The notes under the pieces: model-generated
The model's database searches: none
Told to the model about the DNA's origin: nothing
What the model saw: the letters and a program-made list of their open reading frames with translations, nothing else
Part shown: positions 23,828 through 36,555 of the stretch, piece after piece
How the letters are laid out: the number at the start of each line of letters is the position of its first letter
How positions within the stretch are numbered: the stretch's first letter is position 1
Program-made: the position numbers and the translations under genes
Assembly: GCA_032358255.1 (NCBI GenBank)
Contig: JAULBX010028382.1
Span: 4,329-68,328 of the forward strand
Origin: Heterotrichella gracilis
Lineage: Eukaryota > Sar > Xanthophyceae > Tribonematales > Xanthonemataceae
Direction of reading: 5' to 3'
DNA: 64,000 nucleotides

Positions 23828-26800
23828 ATGGCGCAGGATTCAAACGCCAGCCCAGCTAAAGGCGGCAGCGACAAGGGCAAACAACAGGCTCCAGACACCG
23901 ACACTCGCCTTATCCCGCACTGGCGACTGTTCAGGTACGCACCCTCTACAAGCCATGTGCGTTACCAGGGCTGTGGTATTGGGCGAGCACTGCTTGTATT
24001 GCCACATGTGTTTCTGGCTGCGCGACCTAGGCTAACTGACGTGCCCCTCTTCTGGGTCAATCCAGATATGCGGAGCGGAAGGATGTGGTGCTCATGGTTG
24101 TCGGCAGCACGGGCGCGGCTGTCGCAGGTTCGTTTCCCTCGGGGGCGCATATGCATGCATACATGTGTGTATGTGTGTGGTATGCCAACCCTTGCAAACC
24201 CTTCACCACACACTACACGTGCGTGCGACGCCCCTAGTGATTGTGGACCTTCCTGGACACATATGCATGCATATGTCGAGGGTTGCCCATGCCATCCCTA
24301 GAAACCCTACCCCGCCTTGGCTCCCCCCCCAAATTTTGAGTCCGCCATGCTTGCATCTGTGCATCAGGAGGTTGCCATTCAGCAGCGCCGCCCCTCGGCA
24401 GCGCTGCCCCTCCAAAGAATCCCCCTTTTTGCCCTCACAACCACCTTCAGCCACTGTTTAGGGTTTTCTTCCTGCTGCAATATCCCTCGGGGCCTCATGC
24501 GGGGGATCGTGGCGTCTGCAACGTGCCACGATTCCCTGTGTCCTCCATCACTTTCGGCAACTTGTCAACCCCAATCAGGGTTTTTCCCTGCTGCAACACC
24601 CTTGGGCTCTCCCACCCACACCCACACCCACACCCACCCACAGCCCTGTGCCCACCCCCCACCAACCCCATCGCAGGCGCCACACTCCCCGTGGCCTCCA
24701 TCATTTTTGGCAACCTCATCAACGACTACGCAGCCCTCATGACAGACCCCACCAAGCAAGGGGCAGTCAACAGCACGCTGACGTGGTTCCTATATCTGGC
24801 GGCAATTACCCTAGTAGGGTCTTTTGTGGAGGTGGCATTCTGGATGGCCACTGGCATCAGACAGGCCAACCGGATCCGGAAGGTGTATTTATCGGCATGC
24901 CTGCGGCAGGAGGTGGCGTTCTTTGACATCCACGCCACAGCAGGTACGGGGATGGTATCAGCAGGGCAGGTCACGTATGCAGAGGTGGTGTACCGTACAA
25001 AGTACCGCAATGCAGAATTGACTAAGTCAAAGTACTGCCTTGCTTCACTAACTTTGTGGCGATGAGACTATCGGTGCGGAGATGTTACAAACAGTGCCAG
25101 GACAGGGCTGGCTAACAGGGCATGCAGCCAATCACTATTTTTACTGGCTACTGAATGCAGGGGGGTTGTTGCAAGGATTGAACGAGGACACGACAGACAT
25201 CCAGTATGCAATTGGGGAGAAAGTCGGCAACTGGATACATCATATATGCTGCTTCATATCAGGCATTTCTATAGGTGCGAACATCCTACAGAACCCTACT
25301 TGTGCCGTCGACCCCATACCCGCAATCGCCACATCTGCTGCTGTATAGCCTGCAATGCCATGGGTTAAAAGACTTAGAGACATTTTTAAACCTCACAGAA
25401 CCCTAGCGTGCACCTGCCATTGGCATCTTCGCTGTGGTGGGCCCTACGATACCCTACAATAATCTGGAAACCCCAGCAAGGGTATGCACCTAATACCACA
25501 ACATGAGGACCCCTCCCCCCTCCCCACCCCCCACCCACCCACCTCCCCCCACCACCGCAGCCCTGTGGCGGGGGTGGGACATGACCCTGGTGCTGCTTGC
25601 GCTCACCCCTGCACTGGCGGGTGCCGGCTTCATCCTGTCGGGCCTGCAAGCCAAGATGTCTGCCAAGATGTCGGAGAGCTACTCGCGCGCAAACTCGATC
25701 GCCCAACAGGTAGGCGTGAATGCCGCATGGTTAATGATCAACGGTTTTTTCAGAAGTATTGATGTAATTTATCAAATGTTGGGCAGCTGTGCGGGAGAAT
25801 TTCATCCCACAACAGGTGGATGGGTAACGGTTTAAAATCAACAAGATAAACAATTGACTTGTAAGTGGAGCTGTTACATTGTAGGGGAAATCAGTGGTAA
25901 AAGGGCAATACTTCTCCATGCATTTTTGCATACTGCTCAAGCCGCGCATCTATTACTAATATCATTTATTGCAATTTATTGCAATATAATTAAATTTGAC
26001 TTACTCCCCATCAGGCGTTCAGCAGCATCCGCACAGTGGCCGCCTTCACTGGGGAGGAGAAAACGGTTTCCGAGTATGCCGCCTCCCTAGCACCCTCGGT
26101 ACAAACCGGGATCAAGCAGGGGATCCTGAGCGGACTGACCCTGGGGACCACAAACCTGGTCATATACTGTTCCTATGCCGCTTCATTGTGGTATGGAGCC
26201 ACCAGGGTGCAAGCAGGGACCTACACAGGTGGGTGCACAGGGGTAACAGGTTAGGGTTTAAGGTTTTTAAAAGTTCAAGATTCAGGGTCTACTGCTCCTG
26301 CGCTGCCTCGCTGTGGTACGGCGCCAAGCATGCATCTTAGGCTTGAAAGCTGAAACGGCTATCTATGCAAGGGGGGTGTACCTACTATTGATCATGCGAC
26401 ATTTGCGCCTGCAGGGGGGGATGTCATGAATGTGCTTTTCTCTGCATTGCTGGGGGGGGTGGCGCTGGGCCAGGCGGCCCCAAATCTGCAGTATTTCCGC
26501 AAGGGGCGGGCCGCGGGGTCCAAAATCTTCCGAGTGATTGAGCGCCAGCCAGCGATCAACGTGGACGATGCGTCAGGGGATGAGCCTGAAAAAGTAGAGG
26601 GGAGGTTGGAGCTGCGAGGGGTGGATTTTGCCTACCCCGCGCATCCTGATCGCCTGGTGTTTGACCAGCTTAGCCTGGTGGTCCCGACAGGTACTGTATG
26701 ACATTTGACCCCATGCTTTCTTGTCATACAGCCAGATTGACGTTGGCATTTGCATTGGCAGTGGTAAAGGTATAGTGTGTGGCATCATTAGTGGAATTCC

Positions 26801-29800
26801 CAAGAATTAAGAAATTGCAAATGTACTTCGCCATCTCAATCTGCACTTACACTGGTTTGTCTGCACTATTTGGCGCAATATACACACGTGGCAATGCATG
26901 CACAACCCTGACTAACTGCAATTCTCCATCTCCACCACTGCAGGTCAGACGGTAGCCCTGGTTGGGGAGTCTGGCAGCGGCAAATCCACAGTGGTACAGC
27001 TGGTGCAAAGGTTCTATGACCCTCAAGCAGGGCAGGTGTGGAAATGCCGCAGCTAGGGATATCTTAGGGAAAAGTCCCGGAAAACCCTGGCAACCTTGAA
27101 GATGCTGCAAGTTATCTGCCCATTCAGCTTCACGCATACAACAGCTTCTATCAGAACCATGCCAGTTTTTGTGGCAACCCTGTGCTACTCGCCCACCATC
27201 ACCACCCCATACGGCCCATCATCTTAATCACCCTCAACCTCCTTGCCATCCACCATTGCAACAATCGCTAAGGTAGCCCCCCATCCTCACTACCAGCCCC
27301 CCTCTCCCCTTCCCCAGGTCCTCCTGGACGGCAGGGACCTGAAAACCCTAAGGGTAAAGTGGCTGCGCTCCCAGATGGGCCTGGTATCCCAGGAGCCCAC
27401 ACTGTTTGCCACCTCCATCTTGAACAACATCTGCTTCGGCAAGCCGGGGGCAAGTCGGGAGGAGGTGGAAGCTGCGGCACTGGCTGCCAATGCGCACAAC
27501 TTTGTGGCGGCGCTGCCCATGGGGTGAGTGGGAGTTGGGGTGGGTGGATGGCTTGCGGTGGGGATTGTTGTGGGTGGGTGGGTGACTGTTCGTCATGATG
27601 GGTGCCTTGATGACATGTGGGTAGCAATAAGGACTTCCACAACATGGGGCATGGGACAATGCAGCTTTGGTAACCCCCTCCATACCCCCGTCCCCCCCAA
27701 AACCAACAAATGATGTAACAAGCGTTGTACCTTACAGCCTCTATTGTTTTCCAGGTACGACACCCAGGTGGGCGAGAGGGGTGTGCAGCTGTCAGGGGGT
27801 CAGAAGCAGCGCATTGCAATCGCGCGCGCCATACTGCGCAACCCCAAGATCCTGCTCCTTGATGAAGCCACATCTGCCCTGGACAACCAGAGCGAGAAGG
27901 TGGTCCAAAACGCGCTGGACCGGCTGATGGTGGGGCGGACCACGGTGGTGGTGGCGCACAGGTAGGGTTTAGGGTTTATAACCTGGGGTGTAGGGTGTAG
28001 GGGGGTGTGGGGATGAAGGAGGGGAATTCTTTTCGGCCAACTCCTCTTTGTTGAACAAGTATATGTTGAAGGAAGAGCTGAATGGCTATCTTGTTATTTG
28101 CGCAAAATTGCTTTGGTAGTGCGACTTGCCGGACTCCAATTGTTTGATTGAACAAGGAATTTGATGGATACCCTGCTACAGTAATTGGATATGATCATGA
28201 TATATGTGGCGCACAGGTTGAGCACTATCCTGTAACTGTAAATGGGTATGATTATGCCTTTGTGACATGTGATTTTTTGTTAACTCGATCTGATTATGTT
28301 TTTTTCTTGGCGCACAGGTTGAGCACCATCGTGGGGGCAGACATCGTGGCAGTGGTGGGCAAGGGGAGGATAGTGGAGCAGGGGGGGTATGATGAGCTGC
28401 TGGGGAGTAACGGCGCGTTTGCTGCCCTGGTGAGGGTGCAGCAGGGTATTGCCAGGAGCACTTCGGCTGCTGTGGAGAGGGTCAAATCGGGGGGTGCGGG
28501 GATGGCAAAGGTGGAGGTCCAGGTGAGGGGGCCGGGGATTTGGACCCCGTCAACAAAAAAAATAATATATATATCTATATATATATCTTGGTGGGAACCA
28601 AGGATAATATGATAATAATATAGGACCTTTTTATGACTTTAATACCCCTGTTGTTGCCTTGGCATGGGTTTCGACCTACATGAGATGTTGACCCTGGCAG
28701 GAATTTGTAAGTAGCAATTGGGGACAGCGCCTGAATATGGGGGCCATGTGCTGTGTCATCCATCAGCTGCGCTCTACTTGGTTGATTTTATCACCAGCCT
28801 TTCCCTCCTATGCAGGACGTAGACGTCGACGACCCCCCCTTGCCCCCCTTGGCCAGTGTCACCAATGGCACCGCAGTGCAAGATGCATTGAACGCCAACC
28901 TGGCAATGGCAAAAACTGCCGAAAAGGTCTCGGAGCAATTAGGGGGTCCCGGTGGTGCTGATGGGGAGGGCAAGGGCCCTAAAGTGGGGTTCAGGAGGCT
29001 GCTCAACCTCAACAAGCCAGAGTGGCCACTCATCCTGGCTGGTAGGTGAACTTGGGCAGAGAACTCCAATCTAGGGGTAAAAAGACCAATGCATCTCAAT
29101 GCTCATAAATCCCCACACAGCATGCTTGCGTTCACCCTATCCAACAAAACCGCAGCTCTCAAACCCTAACCAAAACCCTCCCCTGCCCTGCAGGCAGGGT
29201 GGCCTCCATCGGCATGGTCTATGTCAACCCTACCTAAAAACCCTGATAAAAACCCTCCCTTGGCCCCGCAGGCAGTGTGGCCTCCATCGGCATCGGCTGC
29301 GTCAACCCCATCTTTGCCCTTGCAATTTCCAACATCATCGACACATTTTTTGGGCTGGTGCCGGGGTCCTCAATGAGCGGGCCCCGGAAATGGTGCCTGG
29401 CATTTGTTGGAATTGGGGTGGGGTGGCTGGTGGCGGGGCTGGTCCAGCAGTACTGCTTTGGGTTTGTGGGGTCCAAGTTGGGGCAGAGGCTGCGGGTGAT
29501 GTCCATGCGCGCCATTTTGCGGCAGGTGAGCGGGGTGCAGGGGCCATGCCAATTTTGGGCTAATTTTGGATTTGAGTTCTGCACTCAAGGGCATGTGTGG
29601 CAATGAAGGGGGTGCAATGGCTCTGTTTGAGGGTTGAGGGGTGCTCTATGCAGGGAGATGTGGGGTGGTGCGCCCTGCAAATCAGGGTCTGACAATGGTC
29701 CCCACAGGCATTTGATTTGTGCTTAAGTTCAAAGTTAGCCCAACAATGGCGAATGTTTTGGAAGCAATCTGGCTGCTCCTCATGCCCCTCAGCTCTTCTT

Positions 29801-32554
29801 TGCCACACTCCTCACCTCCACCCCCCACCCCCCGCAGGACATCGGCTGGTTTGACTCGGACACCCACTCCTCAGGCATGCTGTGCACACGCCTGTCAGCA
29901 GACGCGCTTGTGGTGCGCGGGGCAGTGGCCGACACCATAGGCGCGCTGCTGCAGGCTGCGGTGACTGTCACTGCTGGCTATGTGATTGCGCTGGTCAGTG
30001 GGTGGAAGCTGACCCTGGTCATGACCGCAACCATTCCGCTGCTGGCGGCGGCGGTGGTGGTGCAGACGCGCTTCCTGGTGGGCTTCTCAAGCGCGGTGTG
30101 TGGTGAAAACCCTAAACCCTAGGCTTTGAACCCACAGGAAGCGATGTGCGTGGTTCCTATTGGGCTCCTCAAGAGCGTACATATAAAAATAAACCCTATC
30201 CCACACAAAAACCCAAAAACCTAAACCTGAAAACGCACAGGGGACATCTATCTGAATGTGCGTGTTATCTGTCATGTAATGTTTATTTTATGTTTTTCCC
30301 TTGCTCACAGGCGGACAAGCTGTACGCCTCTGCCAACCAGACAGCCACAGAGGCCTTCCTGGCCATACGCACCATCGCATCATTCACAATGGAGCAGCAA
30401 ATAGTGGACCTGTATTCGGGGCTGCTGTCAGGACCCACAGCCACTTCGGAGCGCCGATCTTTCATCCAGGGGGCAGCGTATGGGGCATCCCAGGGATCGT
30501 TGTATGTTATTTATTGCCTCATTTTTTGGTATGGCGGGAAGCTGCTGGGCAAGGGGGAGATGACATTGACGGATGTGCTGCTGGTAAGCCCGGAAACCCT
30601 AATGGAAACCCTAAAGCCTAAGGAACATGTTGCTGACCCATGTGCTGCTCATGAGACTGGAAGCCCTACAAGGGATCTAGGGAACCCCCAGGGAGATGTC
30701 GCTGACAGATGTGCTGTTGGTGAACAACCCTAGTGAATTCCCTGGAAGCTCTGTGGGAAAAGTGGTTGATATTTGCGCTGACGAGGCTGGAACCCTAATG
30801 TAAACCTAGGAAACCCCAGTGGAGGTGTCACCAATAGGAGTGTGCTGCTGATGAGGCCTCCCCATTCTCCCCCAGGTGTTTTTTGCCATCCTGCTGGGCG
30901 CATTTGGCGCCTCGGAGGCCCAGCTCACTTTCCCTGAGGTGGCCAAAGCCGGCCCCGCAGTGCAGCGCCTCTTCGCCATCATCGATCGGGTCCCCCCCAT
31001 CGACTCCTCCTCCCCCGCAGGGGGAGTAATGGACAAGGTGGAGGGCAGGGTGGAGCTGCAGGGGGTGAAATTCGCCTACCCCTCGCGCCCCGAGGTGGCG
31101 GTGTTTTCGGACTTCAGCTTGGTGGTGGCGGCGGGGGAGATGGTGGCGCTGGTGGGCCAGTCGGGGAGCGGGAAATCCACCGTGGTGTCGTTGATAGAGC
31201 GGTTCTATGACCCTCTGGCTGGCAAGGTGCGGGGCTCCCCTGGTTAGGGTTTTAGGATTAGGGTTTAGGGTTCTATGACCTCTTGCCTAACGAAGTGCGC
31301 CTGAGTACCGGTATATAGTGTGTAGGGTTTGGATCTCAGGGTTTTACGGTTCTGTAGTCGTTCTGGATAGCTAGGTGAGAGCTGTGACAGTCACAGCTTG
31401 CACTAGTGCATTGGCAGGCCTTGGCGTACAGTTGTAAAATGTTCTTCTGAACAGGCCACGGTGACGCTCATCATTGCCATTGTGCACCAAAACCCTGTTT
31501 TTTTTTACAGCGAACCTGGAATCGCACAGTGTTTTTCTCCTTCACAACCTCACCCAGGACTTCTATCCCAACCCTAAAACCCTACCGTAGGTTCTTCTGG
31601 ACGGAGCCGACATCCGCACCCTCAACCTGCGCTGGCTGCGCCAACAGATCGGGCTGGTGAACCAGGAGCCGGTGCTGTTCACGACCACATTGGAGGGGAA
31701 CATCCGGTACGGGAGGGAGGACGCGACCCATGAAGAGGTGGTGGCTGCCGCTGCTGCTGCAAATGCCGCTGCCTTCATCGAGCAGCTGCCCCAGGGGTAT
31801 GACACCAAGGTGCGTGGGCGTGGGAGGGGAGGGGGGGAGGGAGAGGAGGTGTTGGAGCCGGGCTGTATGGGGTGTTGGAGAAAGCGGCAGAAGTTCTTTC
31901 TCCATGTTGCAGAAATCTATGGAACAGAAATCCATGGGACAGAAATCTCCATCCCCCATATCCTCTTAACCCCAGCAACCCAACCCAAATTATCCAACCC
32001 CAGGTTGGAGAAGGCGGCATCCAGCTGTCAGGGGGTCAGAAGCAGCGCATCGCCATTGCGCGCGCCATGCTACGAGACCCTAGGGTATTGCTCCTGGACG
32101 AGGCCACGTCAGCCTTGGATGCCGAGAGCGAGCGGCTGGTGCAGGAGTCCTTGGTGACGCTCATGCAGTCCCGGACCACCATCGTGGTTGCGCACAGGTT
32201 GTCCACGATCAGGTAATACCCTTACTAAGGGCAACGCCCATCTGTTTGCACCTCCTGTTTTTCTAAGGGTAACGCCCATCTGTTTGCATCTCCTGTTCTT
32301 CCAGTAATGTGCGTGTTCAAGGACAGGCTTACAGTTATCTGGGCTATGTAATTATTTATCTATGTGAGTATTTATTTGGGGTGTCTGCCTGATTATTAAT
32401 ATGTCTGTTTCCCATCAGGAATGCGGATGCGATTGCGGTGGTGCTCAAGGGGGAGATAGTGGAGAAGGGCACGCACGACGAGCTGATGAACATTCCAAGT
32501 GGCCACTACTCCAATTTAGTGGCGCACCAGCATGGAGGGGTGGTGGGGGAGTGA
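23828..32554 (+). CDS. Full-size ABCB (MDR/P-glycoprotein-type) transporter
   Basis: Nineteen exons: 23828-23934, 24066-24127, 24677-24943, 25161-25274, 25561-25709, 26015-26228, 26415-26690, 26944-27035, 27318-27523, 27755-27961, 28318-28522, 28816-29041, 29272-29525, 29838-30095, 30311-30583, 30876-31226, 31591-31809, 32004-32212 and 32419-32554. They join in phase to 1274 aa, typical of full ABCB proteins (TMD-NBD-TMD-NBD). NBD1: Walker [10 protein letters not shown] (404), LSGGQ (508), Walker B LLLDEA (Asp532), AHRLST H-loop. NBD2: Walker [10 protein letters not shown] (1064), LSGGQ (1168), LLLDEA (Asp1192), AHRLST. Both sites look catalytically competent. Expected role: ATP-driven export of lipophilic compounds or lipids across a membrane; the substrate cannot be read from sequence. 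Start: gcaacATGgcg, followed by a short hydrophilic N-terminus. Confidence 0.97.
26286..26328 (+). repeat. Echo of the 3' part of ABC transporter exon 6
   Basis: It encodes [13 protein letters not shown] against [13 protein letters not shown] in exon 6. Of nine differing codons, seven are synonymous. It is separated from the exon by ggttagggtttaagg, a telomere-like linker at 26248-26272. Confidence 0.92.
28202..28232 (+). repeat. Middle copy of the exon 10/11 junction inside ABC intron 10
   Basis: tggcgcacaggttgagcact repeats the joined exon 10/exon 11 sequence of the NBD1 H-loop. The intron end (28309-28317, ggcgcacag) also repeats the exon 10 end (27953-27961). The unit is therefore present three times across the intron. 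Confidence 0.9.
29185..29226 (+). repeat. Echo of the start of ABC exon 13
   Basis: ctgcaggcagggtggcctcc followed by atcggcatgg copies the acceptor and first 25 bases of exon 13 (29272). aaccctaaccaaaaccctcc-type tracts lie before and between the copies. In frame it soon reaches TAA. Confidence 0.9.
30620..30855 (+). repeat. Three echoes of the 3' edge of ABC exon 15
   Basis: Copies near 30628-30652, 30692-30725 and 30815-30852 resemble gagatgacattgacggatgt gctgctg|gtaag. The middle one, gagatgtcgctgacagatgt gctgttg|gtgaac, keeps frame and donor and differs mainly at synonymous sites. ggaaaccctaatggaaaccc-type linkers separate the copies. Confidence 0.85.
31242..31303 (+). repeat. Telomere-like tract plus echo of ABC exon 16 end
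   Basis: Within 16 bases of the exon 16 donor the sequence becomes gttagggttttaggattagg gtttaggg. It is followed by ttctatgacctcttgcctaa cgaagtgcg, a copy of the exon end ttctatgaccctctggctgg caag|gtgcg. Confidence 0.92.
31910..31952 (+). repeat. 15-bp tandem repeat in ABC intron 17
   Basis: The unit cagaaatctatggaa is present about 2.7 times, with small changes. A sequence resembling the start of exon 18 (gttggagaaagcggca) lies just upstream at 31874-31889. Confidence 0.85.
32225..32300 (+). repeat. 38-bp tandem duplication in ABC intron 18
   Basis: Two copies, 32225-32262 and 32263-32300, of ctaagggcaacgcccatctg tttgcacctcctg with few differences. It does not copy exon sequence. Confidence 0.9.
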
Positions 32555-32803
32555 AAGGAGAAACTACACTATAAGGGGTGAAATCACCATTCCAGGAGGG
32601 AATAACCTTGTAGGGAATAACCTTGTTAGGAAGTGGTAGTTTGATAGGTCTTGCGATAAATGCGTGGCATATTCTCGTTCAACTGCTCAAAGTACAGTTT
32701 CATGCTACAACTGATGCCACCTATGAGTATTATCGGCTGACAACAGTTTTTTGACAAGAGTTTTATTTTTATTTTTTATATCTAGTGAATACACCGGACA
32801 AAC

Positions 32804-33696
32804 CTGCAATGCCTGGCACACCATCTCTTCGGCTCTCGCGCGGCCATCCGCGGGGTGACCCCCAGCCTCACTATGTGGCGCACGCACTGACAGCTTCAGC
32901 TCCAGGTGCTCCAGGTTCACCAAGCCGCACACAGCGTCCAGGGCGGCTTGCTGGGCATCCCAACTGAGAAAGAGGCGTAGTAGTTGGGAAGTGAGGTTTA
33001 AAACTGAGCATGCTTACGGTGCAAAAGAGGTGTGGCAAGAGGTGAGATGCACGAGGTACAAACGAGCGCTCGCCTGAGAACTAGCCCAACCCGGGGGCCA
33101 TGATCCTGTAAGGGCAAGAGCAGACAGAAGGGATGCATTCATATGAGTACTACACTGGGGTGTGCTGCACGGACCGGTGTCCCACCTCACTCCACCACCC
33201 TTGCTATGGGCCCCAAAAGGCAGGAGCAACCCCTTCAGGCTGCTTAGGACAGCTGGTTGCACAGCCAACAGCAGAGGACGCGTCTTAAGACCTCCCAGGC
33301 ACAGGCTGGTGGTGGCTGCCAGTCGTGGCGTACCCTCCCCGGTGTCTGCACCCACCCAGGTCGCGTCTGCACCTGACAGGAAGCCGACCAGCTGCGCTGC
33401 TGTTCTGTTCCACGTGTTTTTCCGCAGCTCAACAAGGTCCTCCTCCATGTGGGCGAGTTCTGATCTTGGCCAACGTTGTACCGCAGGCCAAAGCTTGGGT
33501 TGCTTTTCAAGCTAGAGTGCAGCTGACCCAGGTCCACGTGTGCCCATGCTGGCCCCGGCCCCTTCAGCGCCTTCATCCAGCCCTTGCACACCAGCTGGGA
33601 CCTGACACGTTCTTCGAAGGGCAGCTGGCCAAGCACGGCTTGCAAGACCTCCGCTGGAAGGTGCTGCATGGTCACCTTGTTCGAACTGTGCTGCAT
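32804..33696 (-). pseudogene. F-box/LRR family fragment D (5' two exons only)
   Basis: Exon 1 is about 33696-33186 and exon 2 is 32963-32804. Exon 1 has the F-box (MQHLPAEVLQAVLGQLPFEE, VCKGW). The homologous reading frame changes near 33440-33455: upstream it ends NVGQDQNSP, downstream it resumes as ELRKNTWNRTAAQLVGFLSG. Exon 2 (WDAQQAALDAVCGLVNLEHL...) is open, is the same size as in C (160 nt) and ends with a donor. No leucine-rich or C-terminal exons follow; within 250 bp the 3' end of the convergent ABC gene begins. A 27-bp direct repeat (33661 and 33688) duplicates the sequence around the start codon. It is a truncated, frameshifted relic. Confidence 0.8.
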
Positions 33697-36555
33697 GGTC
33701 ACTTGGCGAACTGTGACTGGACTGGACTTAAATGTACTTGGCGGGCAGCGGCAGCAAATATGGAACTTTTCAACCACGCAAGTGCAAATATGGACTGGGC
33801 CCACACAGAGTGTTGGGCCTACGACTACAACTCTCCACTAAGGGTGGTGACATTATGCATGCATGCATGCTTCTGGCACTTCACATTACTCACAGAAGTG
33901 AAGATAAGAACAGAACCGCTGATCACGCTATGCATACAGGCATTGTGGCATATCGTCAAGACGTGTATACAACGCTTTCGTCAAACATATAACGCTTTCG
34001 TTCAGACCTGCCCTGGGCTACTTTGACTGGTCAGAGCAACCCCACCCGGGGCCGCAGCCTGCGGCGCAGCCGCCAGCCTCGGACATCGTCAACCCGCCGC
34101 CGCCCGCCCGAACGGAGCGAAAGCGGGGCGGGTGAGCAGCTGCCCTTCCGGCCCCTGCTCCCACCCCCGCAGGGCTCGAAGGGCAGTATGCCAGCATGGC
34201 GGACAGCGTGGCACAGGCAGTGGGTACACGTGATACTATGACGTAAGCAGAGTGCGAGACCCCTGTTCCCGCCTTTCTCATGCACCCAGAAAATGACGTC
34301 ATAAAGCGCTGACTCAGCACGGAAACGGACGTCCGAGGAAGGTCCCCACCCCCACGCTGGCATTTGGGGGGCATTCGGCACCCCCGGATATCCGGGACAT
34401 TTCGAATGGCGGTCCGAGCCGCCGACGGAAAGCCCTCGGAGCTCGGCTTGCCGCAGCCCTCCGCCCTCGCTCCGCTCGGCCGGACCCCTGCACCCCACCC
34501 GGGGCCGCAGGCCGCCAGCCTCGGACATCGTCAACCCGCCGGCCCCCGCCCTTGCCTCTGGGGAATTACGCCCCTCGACCCAAATGCAAAACCCCTGCCC
34601 TTCAAGCCCCGCCGGGGTCGGAGCGCAACCTCCCAAATTAGCGTTTTTTACGGTAGTTCAGGGGGAAAGTGGAGAGTGTGTTCCAGTGACAGCTGCAAGT
34701 TTCGTTTGGGTACCAACCTGAGGGAATGGTTGTGGTAAAACACACAGCTTGTCCACAATCCACGCTATATAAAAGAAAGAGGGAAGAAAGGGAACGCACT
34801 GAGGCGAAATTAGGGGGCCACTGGCTCGCACCAGGGCACATGCTGCACTGACGAGGTTTCAATGCAGCACCGCCTAGGCATTAGGTAGCCCAGCTGGCAA
34901 CACGACGACACACAAGGTGCAAAATTAAAGGCGGCTACTGGTTACAGTGCAGTGTCATGTGGTTCCAAGTGTACACACAGTCGCAGAAGCAAACCCTACA
35001 GGGCAACAGGGTCATACACGTAGTCACAACTTGTAGGCCTGCAACTTGTACCTAGTTACCCACATATGCTATCATGGCTTATACCTAGAGCATCCAGACT
35101 ACCTAGTGCGGCGCTATTCCAACAGTCATTGTAGGTGACAAGACGCTGTGCCAAACACACAAAACTGCACTAGCGCACTCAGTGAGGATCTAATGGACTA
35201 AGTGGTGCCATGAAATAGTGCCCCAGCAATAATCGATCAGCAGCTGTTAAACAACTGTCTCTGCAAATTACTTAATCCTCGTTGATAAAATGAGGGCCCA
35301 CAGCGCATTAAACCACAAGTTCAGCCCACAAGAACAGGCAACACATGCACGCCGCAAAGCCCTATTCATCCAACACGCATGATATGTGGGGGGGTTGAGA
35401 TGCAATACTGATACATCAGAGGCCGGGCCTCAGGTGGTGCAAAACACTGCTTTGCAAGAGCGTGCTTTTATTTAGGAGGCAAAAAAAATGCAAAACATTT
35501 TCCTGCAACAGGCCCCGGGATGGGCTTGCAGTCATCATCGGGATCTTCGGCAGCCCAAGTGCCGCAAAAAACATGCCTGATGCCGAACCTGGTGCTGTGC
35601 TACAGCCAGAGAAAGCAAACAAAACGATGGTAAGTTGAAAAGGCCATCCATTCTCCCTAGTGGGGTAAGTCTTCCACGCACTCTAAAGTTCTCCTCTCAA
35701 AATGTACAATATATATCACCAAGCAGTAGAGATGACTGTCTACACATACGCAAATGGGAACCGTGTGTTTGCCTGGCAGGCAAATACAACACCCCGCTTA
35801 CTGACATACTGACCCTGGCTCTTGCAGCCAGGGGGTATCGATACATAACACGCTGAACGAGGCAGGGCGCATTGTTGAGCCCCGCCATCCAGGGGCGGAA
35901 AAGGACAAAAAAAGGACTCTGGCAGCCTCACACACTGGCATGCACACGATGGCTTGGATGCCATGCGTACCCTAAAGCAAACCCTACCAATGGTCATTGC
36001 CATGATGGTCTAGCAATGATATGCTCCCTCAGCCCCCTGTGTGGAACCAAGGATTATAATGCCTCTGCACGGGGGGGAGGGTAGGAAACAGCACCGGGTC
36101 CATCTGCGAGTGGTCAAGCAGGTAATTATTGAAAATTGGCTTGGCCAAGGGAGAACAAGCCTGCCAACCCTGCTGCCCTACAGAGCTGATTGGAAACGAA
36201 CGACGGAGCAATACCGACTGACATGGCCTGTGGGGTATTGTGGGTGTAAAAAAAGGTGTAACCCCCCTTTTAACCCTGTATACCCCTCTATGACCTCATC
36301 ACCACAAGACAACGTGCGCCAACTCCTGGTTAACCCTAAACCCTACGCTAACGCCTGCCAAAATCAAGCCCATCTCTTCCCACCCTGCGGCGCAAAACAC
36401 CGCGCAATGCTGCGCAGCATGCCACAGGTCCTGCCCCCCGCCCCCAACCCCAGCCACACCCCAGCAGGCACAATGGAGGCCCCTCCCAAGGGGGCTCATC
36501 GCATGCGAAAGTCCATCCAAGGGAGGGAGGTGCAGTGTACCCAAGGGGAGGCGCG
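33697..36555. other. Long non-coding stretch
   Basis: No supported exons. It includes the GC-rich block at 34022-34625, a catgcatgcatgcatgc run at 33857-33872 and otherwise unique sequence. Part must be the 3' flank of the WD40 gene (stop at 36556). Confidence 0.55.
34022..34625. repeat. GC-rich block with an internal 60-bp direct repeat
   Basis: Unlike the flanks, this block is very rich in G+C and CpG. The phrase cccggggccgcag...gccagcctcggacatcgtca acccgccg occurs at about 34045-34100 and again at 34497-34545. Short palindromic words (ctcgctccgctcggcc, gaacggagcgaaagcggggc) resemble the dispersed repeats of GC-rich algal organelle genomes. No coding frame is convincing. An organelle-derived insert or a non-autonomous element are both possible. 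Confidence 0.5.

Noticed and set aside
28202-28240. Alternative start of ABC exon 11
   Set aside because: Although preceded by cacag, reading on gives ATC CTG TAA. The downstream copy at 28318 continues the NBD1 sequence.
29185-29235. Extra ABC transporter exon before exon 13
   Set aside because: The copy reaches TAA within a few codons and has no donor, so it is an echo rather than an exon.
34031-34738. Long open frames in the GC-rich block
   Set aside because: They cross the internal direct repeat, encode only compositionally biased sequence and occur on both strands, as expected for high GC.
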